Below are positions 1 to 7,040 of a DNA stretch of 64,000 bases, in pieces (positions within the stretch are counted from its first letter, which is position 1; each line of letters begins with the position of its first letter). Source of the stretch: Clostridia bacterium. GTDB taxonomy: Bacteria > Bacillota > Clostridia > Christensenellales > UBA1242. The stretch spans positions 28,371 through 92,370 of the forward strand of contig JAFTKS010000003.1 of assembly GCA_017453125.1 (NCBI GenBank). Reading direction: 5' to 3'. Both the position numbers and the translations under genes were made by a program. The notes beneath the pieces are model-generated. The model was not told the DNA's origin. It did no database searches and saw nothing but the letters and a program-made list of their open reading frames with translations.

Positions 1-1310
1 GTAATGTCTAGAGTTGTTGTGTTTTTTGAAATTGGGTCGTAGGTTATATAACCTGGTTCCCTGAATTCTTTGTTTTGAGAAGAATATACATAATTTCCAC
101 CCGATAATTTGATAAGAGGAGCAATTGTGTCTTTAACTAAAAATTCAACTTTCACAGTTCTTGATTTGTTGCCTTTTTTGAGAGTGAAAGACACATAATT
201 TTTGTGACCATTTTCTGATTTTGTATCTGTTATTTGCTCGGTATTTGGGCTTGATGGATTAGTTATAGAGAAGTCTCCGTTTGTACTAATCCCTAAGCCT
301 TCTACAACAATATTGCTATCTGCTGTTACTGTGTTGTTTTGGAGTTTTAGGTTTAGGATATTTCCTCTTTCAACCCAAAATCCATCTTTCATTTCCACTG
401 AGAATAATGTAAACTCTTTGTAAAACTCGTATTCATTAAAGTAAGAAGTGGCAGAATTAAGTGGTTTTGATACCTTAATTGTGTATTTTCCGTAGTTGTT
501 TTCAGGGAGTAGATAAGATTTTTGGTTTCTATTAAGGTTTAATTTTCCTTCTTCGTTTGGCGAGTCGTCGTCTATAACTATGTATGATAAATAATTGTAG
601 TCTAATTCGTTTATATAATACTGTGGATTTATCTCGCCCTCACGAACAAGTCCTGTTTCGTGGATATTTCCAATTTGTTGGAATCCGATTAGGAATTTGC
701 TATCAATGTTAACTGGTTTTGAAAGGTCTATATTGTTATCGTTAAGGTTTACTTTTTTGATAAGTGTATAGAAGTCTGTGTTGATATTGTATGTTCTGTC
801 TTGGAATGAAAAAGTATTCTGAACGTCTTTCTTTTCTGTATCGCTATACACGAATTGTTTGGCGTTGACTAATGCGGATATATTTTCAAGATGTTCTTTG
901 GTTATCCCGTTGCCAGCAAGGTTGATTCCTTGAAGGGTGGAAGGAAATTGGAATTGACATAGTTCTCTAATATCGGTAATTCCCGAATTGCTAAGGTCTA
1001 GTTGATATGTTTGAGCAGTTGTTACATCAAGTCCTGTATTGGGGTCTTGTGTGGTTGTGGCTTTGTATTTGTTGTGGTTTAGAAAGTCATCAACATATAG
1101 GTCTGATCCGCTTTTTTTGTCTAATAACTCAAATACTTTTTGTCTTAATTTTTCGTTGTATATAGTAACAATGTTATTGTTTGCTTGTAATGTTGCACTC
1201 TTCGAATAGATAGTCTCTGCACGTGCTTGAATTTGTGTTGTAATATTGCTAGCAATACAAACACCAAACGCTATTATAACTGGGGTTATCCATTTCCAAA
1301 ATTTTTTCAT
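1..1310 (-). CDS. Secreted leucine-rich-repeat surface protein (partial, C-terminus off window)
   Basis: The frame is open from an ATG at 1308-1310 to the left edge (about 436 residues visible). An AAGGA ribosome binding site lies 8 bases upstream. The N-terminus is a signal peptide: MKKFWKW, then a hydrophobic stretch, then a likely cleavage site after IQARA near residue 31. Residues ~105-150 carry LRR-like segments (YQLDLSNSGITDIREL, LQGINLAGNGIT). The last visible part (~395-436) reads DTIAPLIKLSGG, then EFREPGY, which is the style of DUF5011/bacterial Ig-like domains. This points to an internalin-like extracellular protein, exported by Sec and probably cell-wall associated. Anchoring cannot be judged because the C-terminus is missing. 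No partner gene is visible; serS lies upstream on the same strand behind a likely terminator. The domain calls are from motif reading only. Confidence 0.75.
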   Translation of the reverse strand, partial: MKKFWKWITPVIIAFGVCIASNITTQIQARAETIYSKSATLQANNNIVTIYNEKLRQKVFELLDKKSGSDLYVDDFLNHNKYKATTTQDPNTGLDVTTAQTYQLDLSNSGITDIRELCQFQFPSTLQGINLAGNGITKEHLENISALVNAKQFVYSDTEKKDVQNTFSFQDRTYNINTDFYTLIKKVNLNDNNIDLSKPVNIDSKFLIGFQQIGNIHETGLVREGEINPQYYINELDYNYLSYIVIDDDSPNEEGKLNLNRNQKSYLLPENNYGKYTIKVSKPLNSATSYFNEYEFYKEFTLFSVEMKDGFWVERGNILNLKLQNNTVTADSNIVVEGLGISTNGDFSITNPSSPNTEQITDTKSENGHKNYVSFTLKKGNKSRTVKVEFLVKDTIAPLIKLSGGNYVYSSQNKEFREPGYITYDPISKNTTTLDI

Positions 1311-1480
1311 CTCTCATTCCTTTTTTATCTTAAATTTTAATAAATCTTATACAATCTAGAAAAATTTTTTGATTAAGATTACTATAAAGATTAGATAATT
1401 TAGTTGTTAAATTTATATATAAATAGTTTGTTTATTTGTATTTATTTTAACATAACATAACAAAATTTAATAATAAAAAA

Positions 1481-1576
1481 GACATATTCCAAAAAATTCT
1501 AAAAATACTGAATTTTAAACAATGATTTTGATGTTGTTTGTTATTCAGTTTTAGTTCTATTTTTTTGAAATATGTC
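1481..1576 (-). terminator. Long imperfect hairpin, probable serS terminator
   Basis: GACATATTCC (1481-1490) pairs with GAAATATGTC (1567-1576), 9 of 10 positions. Inside lies a nested ACTGAAT/ATTCAGT pair. Read on the minus strand the right arm runs straight into TTTTTTATTATT, as in an intrinsic terminator. The loop is long for a simple terminator. Confidence 0.5.
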
Positions 1577-1602
1577 TGAGTTTTTGTTTTAAAAATACCG
1601 CT

Positions 1603-2895
1603 TTATTTGGTTGTTTTTGGTCTGATTACATCAAGTCCGCCCATATACATTCTCAATGGTTCTGGAACGACTACACTTCCGTCTTCTTGTAGGTTGTTTT
1701 CAAGTAATGCAATCAATGCTCTTGTGCTTGCAAGAACGGTATTGTTGAGGGTGTGTAGGTAATAGTTGCCTTTCTCGCCTTTTGCTCTAATTCCTAGACG
1801 TCTTGCTTGTGCGTCTCCAAGTGTTGAACAAGAACAAACCTCAAAGTATTTCTGTTGTCTTGGGCTCCAAGCCTCGATATCGCAAGACTTAACTTTTAGG
1901 TCAGCGAGGTCTCCGCTACAACATTCAAGTGTTCTAACAGGGATATTGAGACTGCGGAATAGTTCGACAGAGAAGCTCCACATTTTATCATACCAAGCCA
2001 TACTATCTTCAGGTTTGCATAGAACAACCATTTCTTGTTTCTCGAATTGGTGAACTCTATAAATACCTCTTTCTTCGATTCCGTGAGCACCAACTTCTTT
2101 TCTAAAGCAAGGGCTATAAGATGTCATAGTGATTGGTAAACTTTTCTCATTGATGATTTGGTCTTTGAATTTTCCAATCATACTATGTTCACTAGTTCCA
2201 ATTAGGTATAGGTCTTCTCCTTCAATCTTGTACATCATTGCGTCCATTTCAGCAAAACTCATAACTCCAGAAACAACGTCGCCTCTAATCATAAATGGTG
2301 GAATGCAGTATGTGAAACCTTTGTTTATCATAAAGTCTCTAGCATAAGAAATCATTGCACTAATTAGTCTTGCACCGTCGCCCATAATGTAATAGAATCC
2401 ATTACCGCTAGTTCTTCCCGAACTTTCTTTGTCAAGAGCGTCAAAAGTATTAAGGATATCTGCGTGATATGGTATCTCAAAATTAGGAACTTTTGGTTCT
2501 CCGAATTTTTGGATTTCAACGTTCTCGCTATCGTCTTTTCCAATTGGAACAGAGTCATCAATAATGTTTGGTATAACCATCATTTTTTGTTTGATAAGTG
2601 TTGCTAATTCTTCTTCCTTGACTTCAATTTCTTTTAGTCGGTCGTTGATAGAAGTTACATTTGCTTTGAGTGCATTTGCCTCATCAACTTTCTTCTCTCT
2701 CATTAGTCCACCAATTTGGCTACTGATTTGGTTTCTTTGTTGTCTGAGATTGTCGCCTTCGTTTTTGAGGTTTCTGTACTCAGTATCTAGTTTGACAACC
2801 TCGTCAACGATTGCAAGTTTGCTATCTTGAAACTTCTTTTTTATGTTTTCTTTGACTATTTCTGGATTGGTTCTTATTAAATTAATGTCTATCAT
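1603..2895 (-). CDS. serS: Seryl-tRNA synthetase
   Basis: This cytoplasmic class II aminoacyl-tRNA synthetase charges tRNA-Ser with serine. The start is the ATG at 2893-2895 (MIDINLIRTNPEIV), preceded by AAAGGAGA; an in-frame ATG 14 codons upstream lacks a comparable site and would add residues atypical for the family. The product is 430 residues, normal length. Residues ~1-110 form the charged N-terminal coiled-coil arm that grips the tRNA long arm (repeated Lys/Glu around NLKNEGDNLRQQRNQ). The catalytic core shows TSEHSM, the motif 2 region FRKEVGAHG, and the C-terminal motif 3 stretch ending near GGLDVIRPK. Transcription is controlled by the T-box leader upstream. Nothing is missing or odd in the protein. 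Confidence 0.97.
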   Translation of the reverse strand: MIDINLIRTNPEIVKENIKKKFQDSKLAIVDEVVKLDTEYRNLKNEGDNLRQQRNQISSQIGGLMREKKVDEANALKANVTSINDRLKEIEVKEEELATLIKQKMMVIPNIIDDSVPIGKDDSENVEIQKFGEPKVPNFEIPYHADILNTFDALDKESSGRTSGNGFYYIMGDGARLISAMISYARDFMINKGFTYCIPPFMIRGDVVSGVMSFAEMDAMMYKIEGEDLYLIGTSEHSMIGKFKDQIINEKSLPITMTSYSPCFRKEVGAHGIEERGIYRVHQFEKQEMVVLCKPEDSMAWYDKMWSFSVELFRSLNIPVRTLECCSGDLADLKVKSCDIEAWSPRQQKYFEVCSCSTLGDAQARRLGIRAKGEKGNYYLHTLNNTVLASTRALIALLENNLQEDGSVVVPEPLRMYMGGLDVIRPKTTK

Positions 2896-2998
2896 AATAT
2901 TCTCCTTTATTGACTTTTTTATTAATGTAATTGTCATAATTTATATTGTTTTTGACAAAAACTATATAAATAAATTTGATTAGAGTGTATAAATTAAA

Positions 2999-3313
2999 TA
3001 AAAAACACCTCTAGAAAAATTCCTAGAGGTGAGATGATTTCCCACGGTGCCACTCTAATTGGATAAAATAATTTATCCCACTCGAAGATGTATTTTCTCA
3101 ACGTACATTCGTTCTTGTTGGGGAATGAAATGTGTTTTTTTGTTTTGAGTTAATTGGTTGAAACACAAGATGTTTTTTTCATTCTTTTCCAAGAGTCTCA
3201 TTAGGTGGAAATGGAAGGTGTTCATAATTTGCATCTCAGAATAATTGCAAAATCTCTGTTAAGAACTTTGTCTACCATTATGTCCTAAATCATAGACTGA
3301 ATATTTAATTTAT
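2999..3313 (-). promoter_or_regulatory. T-box riboswitch leader of serS
   Basis: On the minus strand the leader holds the T-box sequence AGAGTGGCACCGTGGG (3041-3056). It is followed by a terminator hairpin, CACCTCTAG/CTAGAGGTG (3006-3031), and a run of T. The UGGC bulge would pair with a GCCA acceptor end, matching the G discriminator base of tRNA-Ser. Upstream, CGAATGTA/TACATCTTCG fits stem III. A candidate UCC specifier lies at 3213-3215, which I could not confirm by folding. Uncharged tRNA-Ser should stabilise the antiterminator and let serS be transcribed. Confidence 0.9.
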
Positions 3314-3319
3314 GTTTTT

Positions 3320-3347
3320 AGTATATCCTATTTTCAGATTTTGTCAA
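3320..3347 (-). promoter_or_regulatory. SigA-type promoter of the serS T-box leader
   Basis: On the minus strand, TTGACA (3342-3347) and TATACT (3320-3325) are separated by 16 bases. The start point should fall near 3313, just before the T-box leader. Confidence 0.8.
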
Positions 3348-3416
3348 TGCATTTTTTGAATAAAATAAAAATTTGTAGACAATAATTGAATATCAAAAAA
3401 ATAGGAGAGTATAAAA

Positions 3417-4016
3417 ATGGTTGAGTTTAAAAGTAGCAAAACAAGGTTGAATCTTGCTAGGGCTTTTGCAGGAGAATGTCAAGATGGAGCGAAGTATCAG
3501 TTTCTAGCAAAGCAAGCAGAGAAGGAAGGCTATGCGTATTTGAAAACATTATTCAAAACACACGCAAAAAATGAGATGGCACACGCAAAGAAATTCTTTG
3601 ATTTGATTGCTGAGTATAGTGATGAGAAAAATAAAAATATAGATATCTCTGGCGGATACGCTTTTTGCAAAGGGGACTTGCTAACGTCTATCCAAGATAC
3701 GATTAATGTAGAAGATTCTCAGAGTACGGTTGTGTATCCCGATTTTGCCAAAGAGGCAGAAGACGAAGGTTATCCTGATATTGCCAAAGCTTTTAGGTTT
3801 GCGGGAACTGTAGAGAATTGTCATAAATTATTGTTGGAGCAGGTATTGGAACAATTGCAGAATGATACAATGTATAGCAAAAAGCAACCTACAAAATGGA
3901 AGTGTTCCAATTGTGGATTTGAGCATACAGACAAAGATTGTTGGGACGTGTGTCCAAGTTGCGATATGGGTCAAGGATATGCAGAAATTAAGATTGATAT
4001 GAATAGTGGGGATTAA
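3417..4016 (+). CDS. Rubrerythrin (ferritin-like diiron plus rubredoxin-like domain)
   Basis: This 199-residue cytoplasmic non-haem iron protein belongs to a family that reduces hydrogen peroxide in anaerobes, taking electrons from rubredoxin or NADH-linked carriers. Residues 1-~150 form the four-helix ferritin-like domain; Glu and His iron ligands are visible in FAGECQDGAKY, HAKNEMAHAKKF and the second half (EAEDEGYPDIAKAF, GTVENCHK). Residues ~160-190 form the rubredoxin-like iron site, with CSNC and CPSC pairs. The ribosome binding site is AGGAGA, 8 bases before the ATG. It stands alone between the serS leader and a strong terminator, so it is probably monocistronic. Length and motifs are complete. 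It implies an anaerobe coping with oxidative stress. Confidence 0.95.
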   Translation: MVEFKSSKTRLNLARAFAGECQDGAKYQFLAKQAEKEGYAYLKTLFKTHAKNEMAHAKKFFDLIAEYSDEKNKNIDISGGYAFCKGDLLTSIQDTINVEDSQSTVVYPDFAKEAEDEGYPDIAKAFRFAGTVENCHKLLLEQVLEQLQNDTMYSKKQPTKWKCSNCGFEHTDKDCWDVCPSCDMGQGYAEIKIDMNSGD

Positions 4017-4037
4017 TCGTCTTTTTGTGATACTTGT

Positions 4038-4073
4038 AAAAAAAGATTGGGGTATGTACTCCAATCTTTTTTA
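4038..4073 (+). terminator. Intrinsic terminator after rubrerythrin
   Basis: AAAAAAGATTGG pairs perfectly with CCAATCTTTTTT around a 10-base loop and ends in a T run. The symmetric A and T tracts would let it work in both directions. Confidence 0.9.
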
Positions 4074-4095
4074 ATATGAATATTTAATGATGAAG

Positions 4096-4296
4096 TTAAT
4101 TCTGTATTTCTATTAAATCTAGAATACTTGTTTCCATAAACTTCGCTATTTGAAATAATGTATAACAAGATGCCTCTTTATTGTTTTCTAAAACATTCTT
4201 TAGATGTCTTGTTATCTGGCAAAGTCTGCATAATCTATAAGGTTTTATATCGTATTTGTTCATAAAATTTATTATTAATTCAGTCTTAATTCTCAT
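4096..4296 (-). CDS. Small XRE/Cro-CI-like helix-turn-helix protein
   Basis: The product has 66 residues and no other domain. Its pattern (INFMNKYDIKPYRLCRLCQI, then KNVLENNKEASCYTLFQIAK, then ETSILDLIEI) matches the five-helix XRE fold: a LxxLCxI turn, a short recognition region and a C-terminal IAKFMxTSILDL helix. AAAGGT lies 6 bases before the ATG. It is transcribed away from the XRE gene at 4394, from a promoter with TTGCAA (4346-4351) and TATAAT (4323-4328, minus strand, 17-base spacer). An operator copy sits inside that spacer, so it is likely repressed there by itself or its neighbour. Three cysteines in 66 residues is unusual for the family. Target genes beyond this locus cannot be inferred. 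Confidence 0.7.
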   Translation of the reverse strand: MRIKTELIINFMNKYDIKPYRLCRLCQITRHLKNVLENNKEASCYTLFQIAKFMETSILDLIEIQN

Positions 4297-4322
4297 AGAG
4301 TACCTTTTTGGAGTATAAAACG

Positions 4323-4378
4323 ATTATACAACAACAAATGTCGTTTTGCAATTATTTCAACAACATTTGTCGTAAAAT
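4323..4378. promoter_or_regulatory. Shared divergent promoter region with two matching operators
   Basis: Two 14-bp sites share the half-sites ACAACA and TGTCGT: ACAACAAATGTCGT at 4331-4344 and ACAACATTTGTCGT at 4360-4373. They lie 29 bp apart centre to centre, close to three helix turns. The first lies in the spacer of the minus-strand promoter (TTGCAA/TATAAT). The second abuts a TAAAAT element (4373-4378) that may be the -10 of the plus-strand gene, though its -35 is unclear. This is the arrangement expected for autoregulation by small HTH repressors. Confidence 0.75.
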
Positions 4379-4393
4379 ACTTTCGAGGAATTT

Positions 4394-4606
4394 ATGAAAA
4401 ATAGATTTGCAGAGAGATTAAAAGAATTAAGAATAGAATCGGGGCTGACTCAAGAACAATTATCAAAGGCTTTGAATGGAGAAATAACACCATCGGCTAT
4501 TGGACTATGGGAGCTTAAGAAAAGAACTCCGAATTTGGACGCGGTCATTATGTTGGCTGAATATTTTTGCGTGAGTCTAGATTATATTGCAGGTCGTGAA
4601 GATTAG
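4394..4606 (+). CDS. XRE-family transcriptional regulator (HTH domain only)
   Basis: This 70-residue protein is a single canonical XRE helix-turn-helix: FAERLKELRIESGLTQEQLS, then PSAIGLWELKKRTPNLDAV, then a closing helix ending SLDYIAGRED. It should bind DNA as a dimer. GAGGAA lies 3 bases before the ATG. It diverges from the smaller HTH gene at 4096 and shares its operator region, which suggests mutual or self repression as in CI/Cro-type switches. No toxin, phage or restriction gene is adjacent, so the process it controls is unknown. It is followed by a bidirectional terminator. Confidence 0.9.
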   Translation: MKNRFAERLKELRIESGLTQEQLSKALNGEITPSAIGLWELKKRTPNLDAVIMLAEYFCVSLDYIAGRED

Positions 4607-4663
4607 CGATTGGTTTATTATAATTGTAAATGTAATTGCTTGAAAAAATACTTAAAGTAGCAA

Positions 4664-4695
4664 AAAAAGAACATTCTATTTTGAATGTTCTTTTT
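4664..4695. terminator. Bidirectional terminator
   Basis: AAAGAACATTC pairs with GAATGTTCTTT around a 6-base loop, with A and T tracts on both sides. It lies between two converging genes, the XRE gene (ending 4606) and the membrane protein gene (ending 4706). Confidence 0.85.
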
Positions 4696-4705
4696 GTTTG
4701 TCAAA

Positions 4706-6613
4706 TTATTCACAAACAATATATGTTTCGAAGTTTGCTTTTTCTGTAATTCTAATTAGTATTTTGTCGTCTTCCGAATACATAATTTGTGGGTGTGCTG
4801 TAGGGCTACTAAAGTTGCTAACTTCGATTAGTTTTTGTCCTCTTATATTATAAAATTCGTAAGTATAAGAATCGCCTTTATTAACTACTTTTGTGATAAT
4901 TCCAAGGTCAATATTTTGACCTTTTGTAGCGGAATTTTCTGCACGATTTTCTTCTAATGTTCTGATGATATTGCTATAAGTTATATCGTTGGAAGTGAAT
5001 GTTGTAGTCGAGTCGGTTTCTGTCTTTGTAAAAATTGGAGTCTCGTCTCTAACGCCAAGACGTTCTCTGTAGTAATGTGTGTGGTCTGATTCAGAATCGG
5101 AAGTCTCTTCTTTTACAATATAGTATTTCTCGTCCATAGTTGTAATGATGTCAGACTTCAAATATCTTTTTGCAATAGTTCCTTCTAGGTTACATACATA
5201 TGTATAGTCTGAGGTAATGTTTGATAGTATCAAAGACTCTTCTGTTGCAAATACGTTATCATATAAACCAATGAAAGATTCTTTGTTGAATTTCTCATCA
5301 ATTATATAATATCCGTTATCGCTTTTTGCTAGATATACGTCGTCATTAATCTCGGTAATATTTTCGATTTTGAATTCGATTTTTCTTGTCTGAAGTTTCT
5401 TGTTTACAATTAAAAATTCAGGGTTTTCAAGTTTCTTACTTTTGATTTTTTGTACATATAATTGTACAGAGTTTGTGATAGAATTTGCAAAGTAATTAAC
5501 GTCATTGATAACATAATCAAAATTAACTTCATTGAGGTTACCGTTTTTTAGGTTGAGTTTCAATGTTTCAATAGTGTAATATTTGATATTTGTGCCGTTA
5601 TATTCTGCAAAATCGTGTTTTTTCTCAGATGCAGGTTTCTTGTATTGAAGAACAATAAAGTCGTTGATGAAGAAGAATGCGTTCAATGTATCATTTACAA
5701 TGATTGTTCTTGTATCTTCCTCTTCAAAGTCTTCGTTATAAATTGTGATATTATGAAGTTCGTCAGAACTATAATCTTGTTTTGTTATGTTTTGAGTGAT
5801 ATAACTTAGTTTTCCGTTTGAAAGAACGTATGGGGTAGGAAGGCTGTCTTTGCTAATTGCTCCAATATTTGCTCCAACCAAAGAATTGAGGGTGGAAACA
5901 AGTTCTCTTTCTTCGTCGTCAACTTTGTAGATATTCTTGAAAACGTTTCCGTCTATATCTGTAATATTCCAAATTTCAAAAGAGTGTTCGCCACGACTAA
6001 GTGTTTCGATATATTGAACATCTGTAATTTCAATTTTCTTTGAACGGAAGGAGTTTTTTGTACTTACCTTGACTCCTGCTTTTTTCTTTTTTATAGTTGT
6101 TTTTTTCTCTAAAATATACGAATAAGTTTTGTTTTGGTTGATGTCATAATCGGTAATAGATAGTTTGTCTCCCTCATCGTTAAATAAGGTAATATCTGTG
6201 TCAATTCTTGATGCTCTAAACAATGTTTCATCTTCGGTATCAATTCGACTGATAGATACGAATTCGGTTGGTACGATAAGTTCGTTTTCAAAGTATGAAT
6301 AAACACCATAGTGTTTTGATTCTTTGTGTTGAACTATTTGAGTTGCGTTTGAGTGTAGTTTGGAGTCATTCAGTGTGTCATCAATATCCAAAAGAGAATT
6401 TGGGGCAGAGATGGTCATTCTATTGAAATCATAGAATTCGAATTCGTCTGTTTCTGATATATCAAATCTTTTGATACAAGTGGCAACAATTCCTGTAATG
6501 ATTCCAAGCACTATAATGCTGACGCAAACAATACTAATAATTAGTTTACTTTTCTTGCTTATCTTTGTTGAAGAAACGGCTGTTTCTGTGGTTTTTTCTT
6601 TTGTCTTTGCCAT
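4706..6613 (-). CDS. Membrane-anchored extracytoplasmic protein, WG-like/beta-propeller character, unknown function
   Basis: I do not recognise a named family. The protein has 635 residues: a Lys/Thr-rich cytoplasmic tail (1-23), one transmembrane helix (~24-48, LIISIVCVSIIVLGIIT), and a long outside domain. That domain repeats short beta-strand units such as HYGVYSYFENELIVP and NGYYIIDEKFNKESFIGLYD. These resemble degenerate WG-type or beta-propeller repeats and are rich in Asp, Glu, Asn and Ile. No catalytic motif or sortase signal is visible. The start ATG follows TTGAGGAG; the promoter at 6645-6673 supports independent transcription. A role in sensing or binding at the cell surface is possible but unsupported. 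Confidence 0.85.
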   Translation of the reverse strand: MAKTKEKTTETAVSSTKISKKSKLIISIVCVSIIVLGIITGIVATCIKRFDISETDEFEFYDFNRMTISAPNSLLDIDDTLNDSKLHSNATQIVQHKESKHYGVYSYFENELIVPTEFVSISRIDTEDETLFRASRIDTDITLFNDEGDKLSITDYDINQNKTYSYILEKKTTIKKKKAGVKVSTKNSFRSKKIEITDVQYIETLSRGEHSFEIWNITDIDGNVFKNIYKVDDEERELVSTLNSLVGANIGAISKDSLPTPYVLSNGKLSYITQNITKQDYSSDELHNITIYNEDFEEEDTRTIIVNDTLNAFFFINDFIVLQYKKPASEKKHDFAEYNGTNIKYYTIETLKLNLKNGNLNEVNFDYVINDVNYFANSITNSVQLYVQKIKSKKLENPEFLIVNKKLQTRKIEFKIENITEINDDVYLAKSDNGYYIIDEKFNKESFIGLYDNVFATEESLILSNITSDYTYVCNLEGTIAKRYLKSDIITTMDEKYYIVKEETSDSESDHTHYYRERLGVRDETPIFTKTETDSTTTFTSNDITYSNIIRTLEENRAENSATKGQNIDLGIITKVVNKGDSYTYEFYNIRGQKLIEVSNFSSPTAHPQIMYSEDDKILIRITEKANFETYIVCE

Positions 6614-6644
6614 AGGTTACTCCTCAATAAATTTCAATACTTTT

Positions 6645-6673
6645 ATTGTACAAAAATTTTCAAATTCTGTCAA
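6645..6673 (-). promoter_or_regulatory. SigA-type promoter of the 635-residue membrane protein gene
   Basis: On the minus strand, TTGACA (6668-6673) and TACAAT (6645-6650) are separated by 17 bases, about 30 bases before the start codon. Confidence 0.8.
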
Positions 6674-6861
6674 TGATTTTGCTATTTAAAAACAACAAAG
6701 CAGTTATATTTAAAAAAGTGCTTTTGCTGTGATTTTTTTTGTAAAAGTATACGTATGTTTTTTGCTTTTATTTTTTAAAAGAATTGTTTTTTGTGCGACA
6801 AAAATCAAAGGTATTTGAGAAAATTGATTAGAAATGTCGAGATTTGAGTGGCTGAATTAAC

Positions 6862-6893
6862 ATATTTGTCAATCTTTTGTAAAAGATAAATAT
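6862..6893. repeat. Inverted repeat upstream of the giant lipoprotein gene
   Basis: ATCTTTT-GT-AAAAGAT (6872-6887) is a perfect dyad, extended by ATATTT/AAATAT arms. It lies about 150 bases before the lipoprotein start and could be an operator. The rest of the 6674-7040 interval is AT-rich; I could not settle on a promoter for the lipoprotein gene there. Confidence 0.45.
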
Positions 6894-7040
6894 ATTAAAT
6901 AATTTATTATTTACATAGCGAATTTATTTTTTATTTTCGACAATATGTGCTAGAATAGTATAGAAATGTTTGGGGCTTGTTTTTTGAAAAGCCAATATAA
7001 AAATGCCAAGCATACAAGAAAAACATACAAGGTGAATGAA

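Noticed and set aside
4096..4606. Toxin-antitoxin pair reading of the two HTH genes
   Set aside because: Neither protein has a toxin domain; both look like DNA-binding proteins only.
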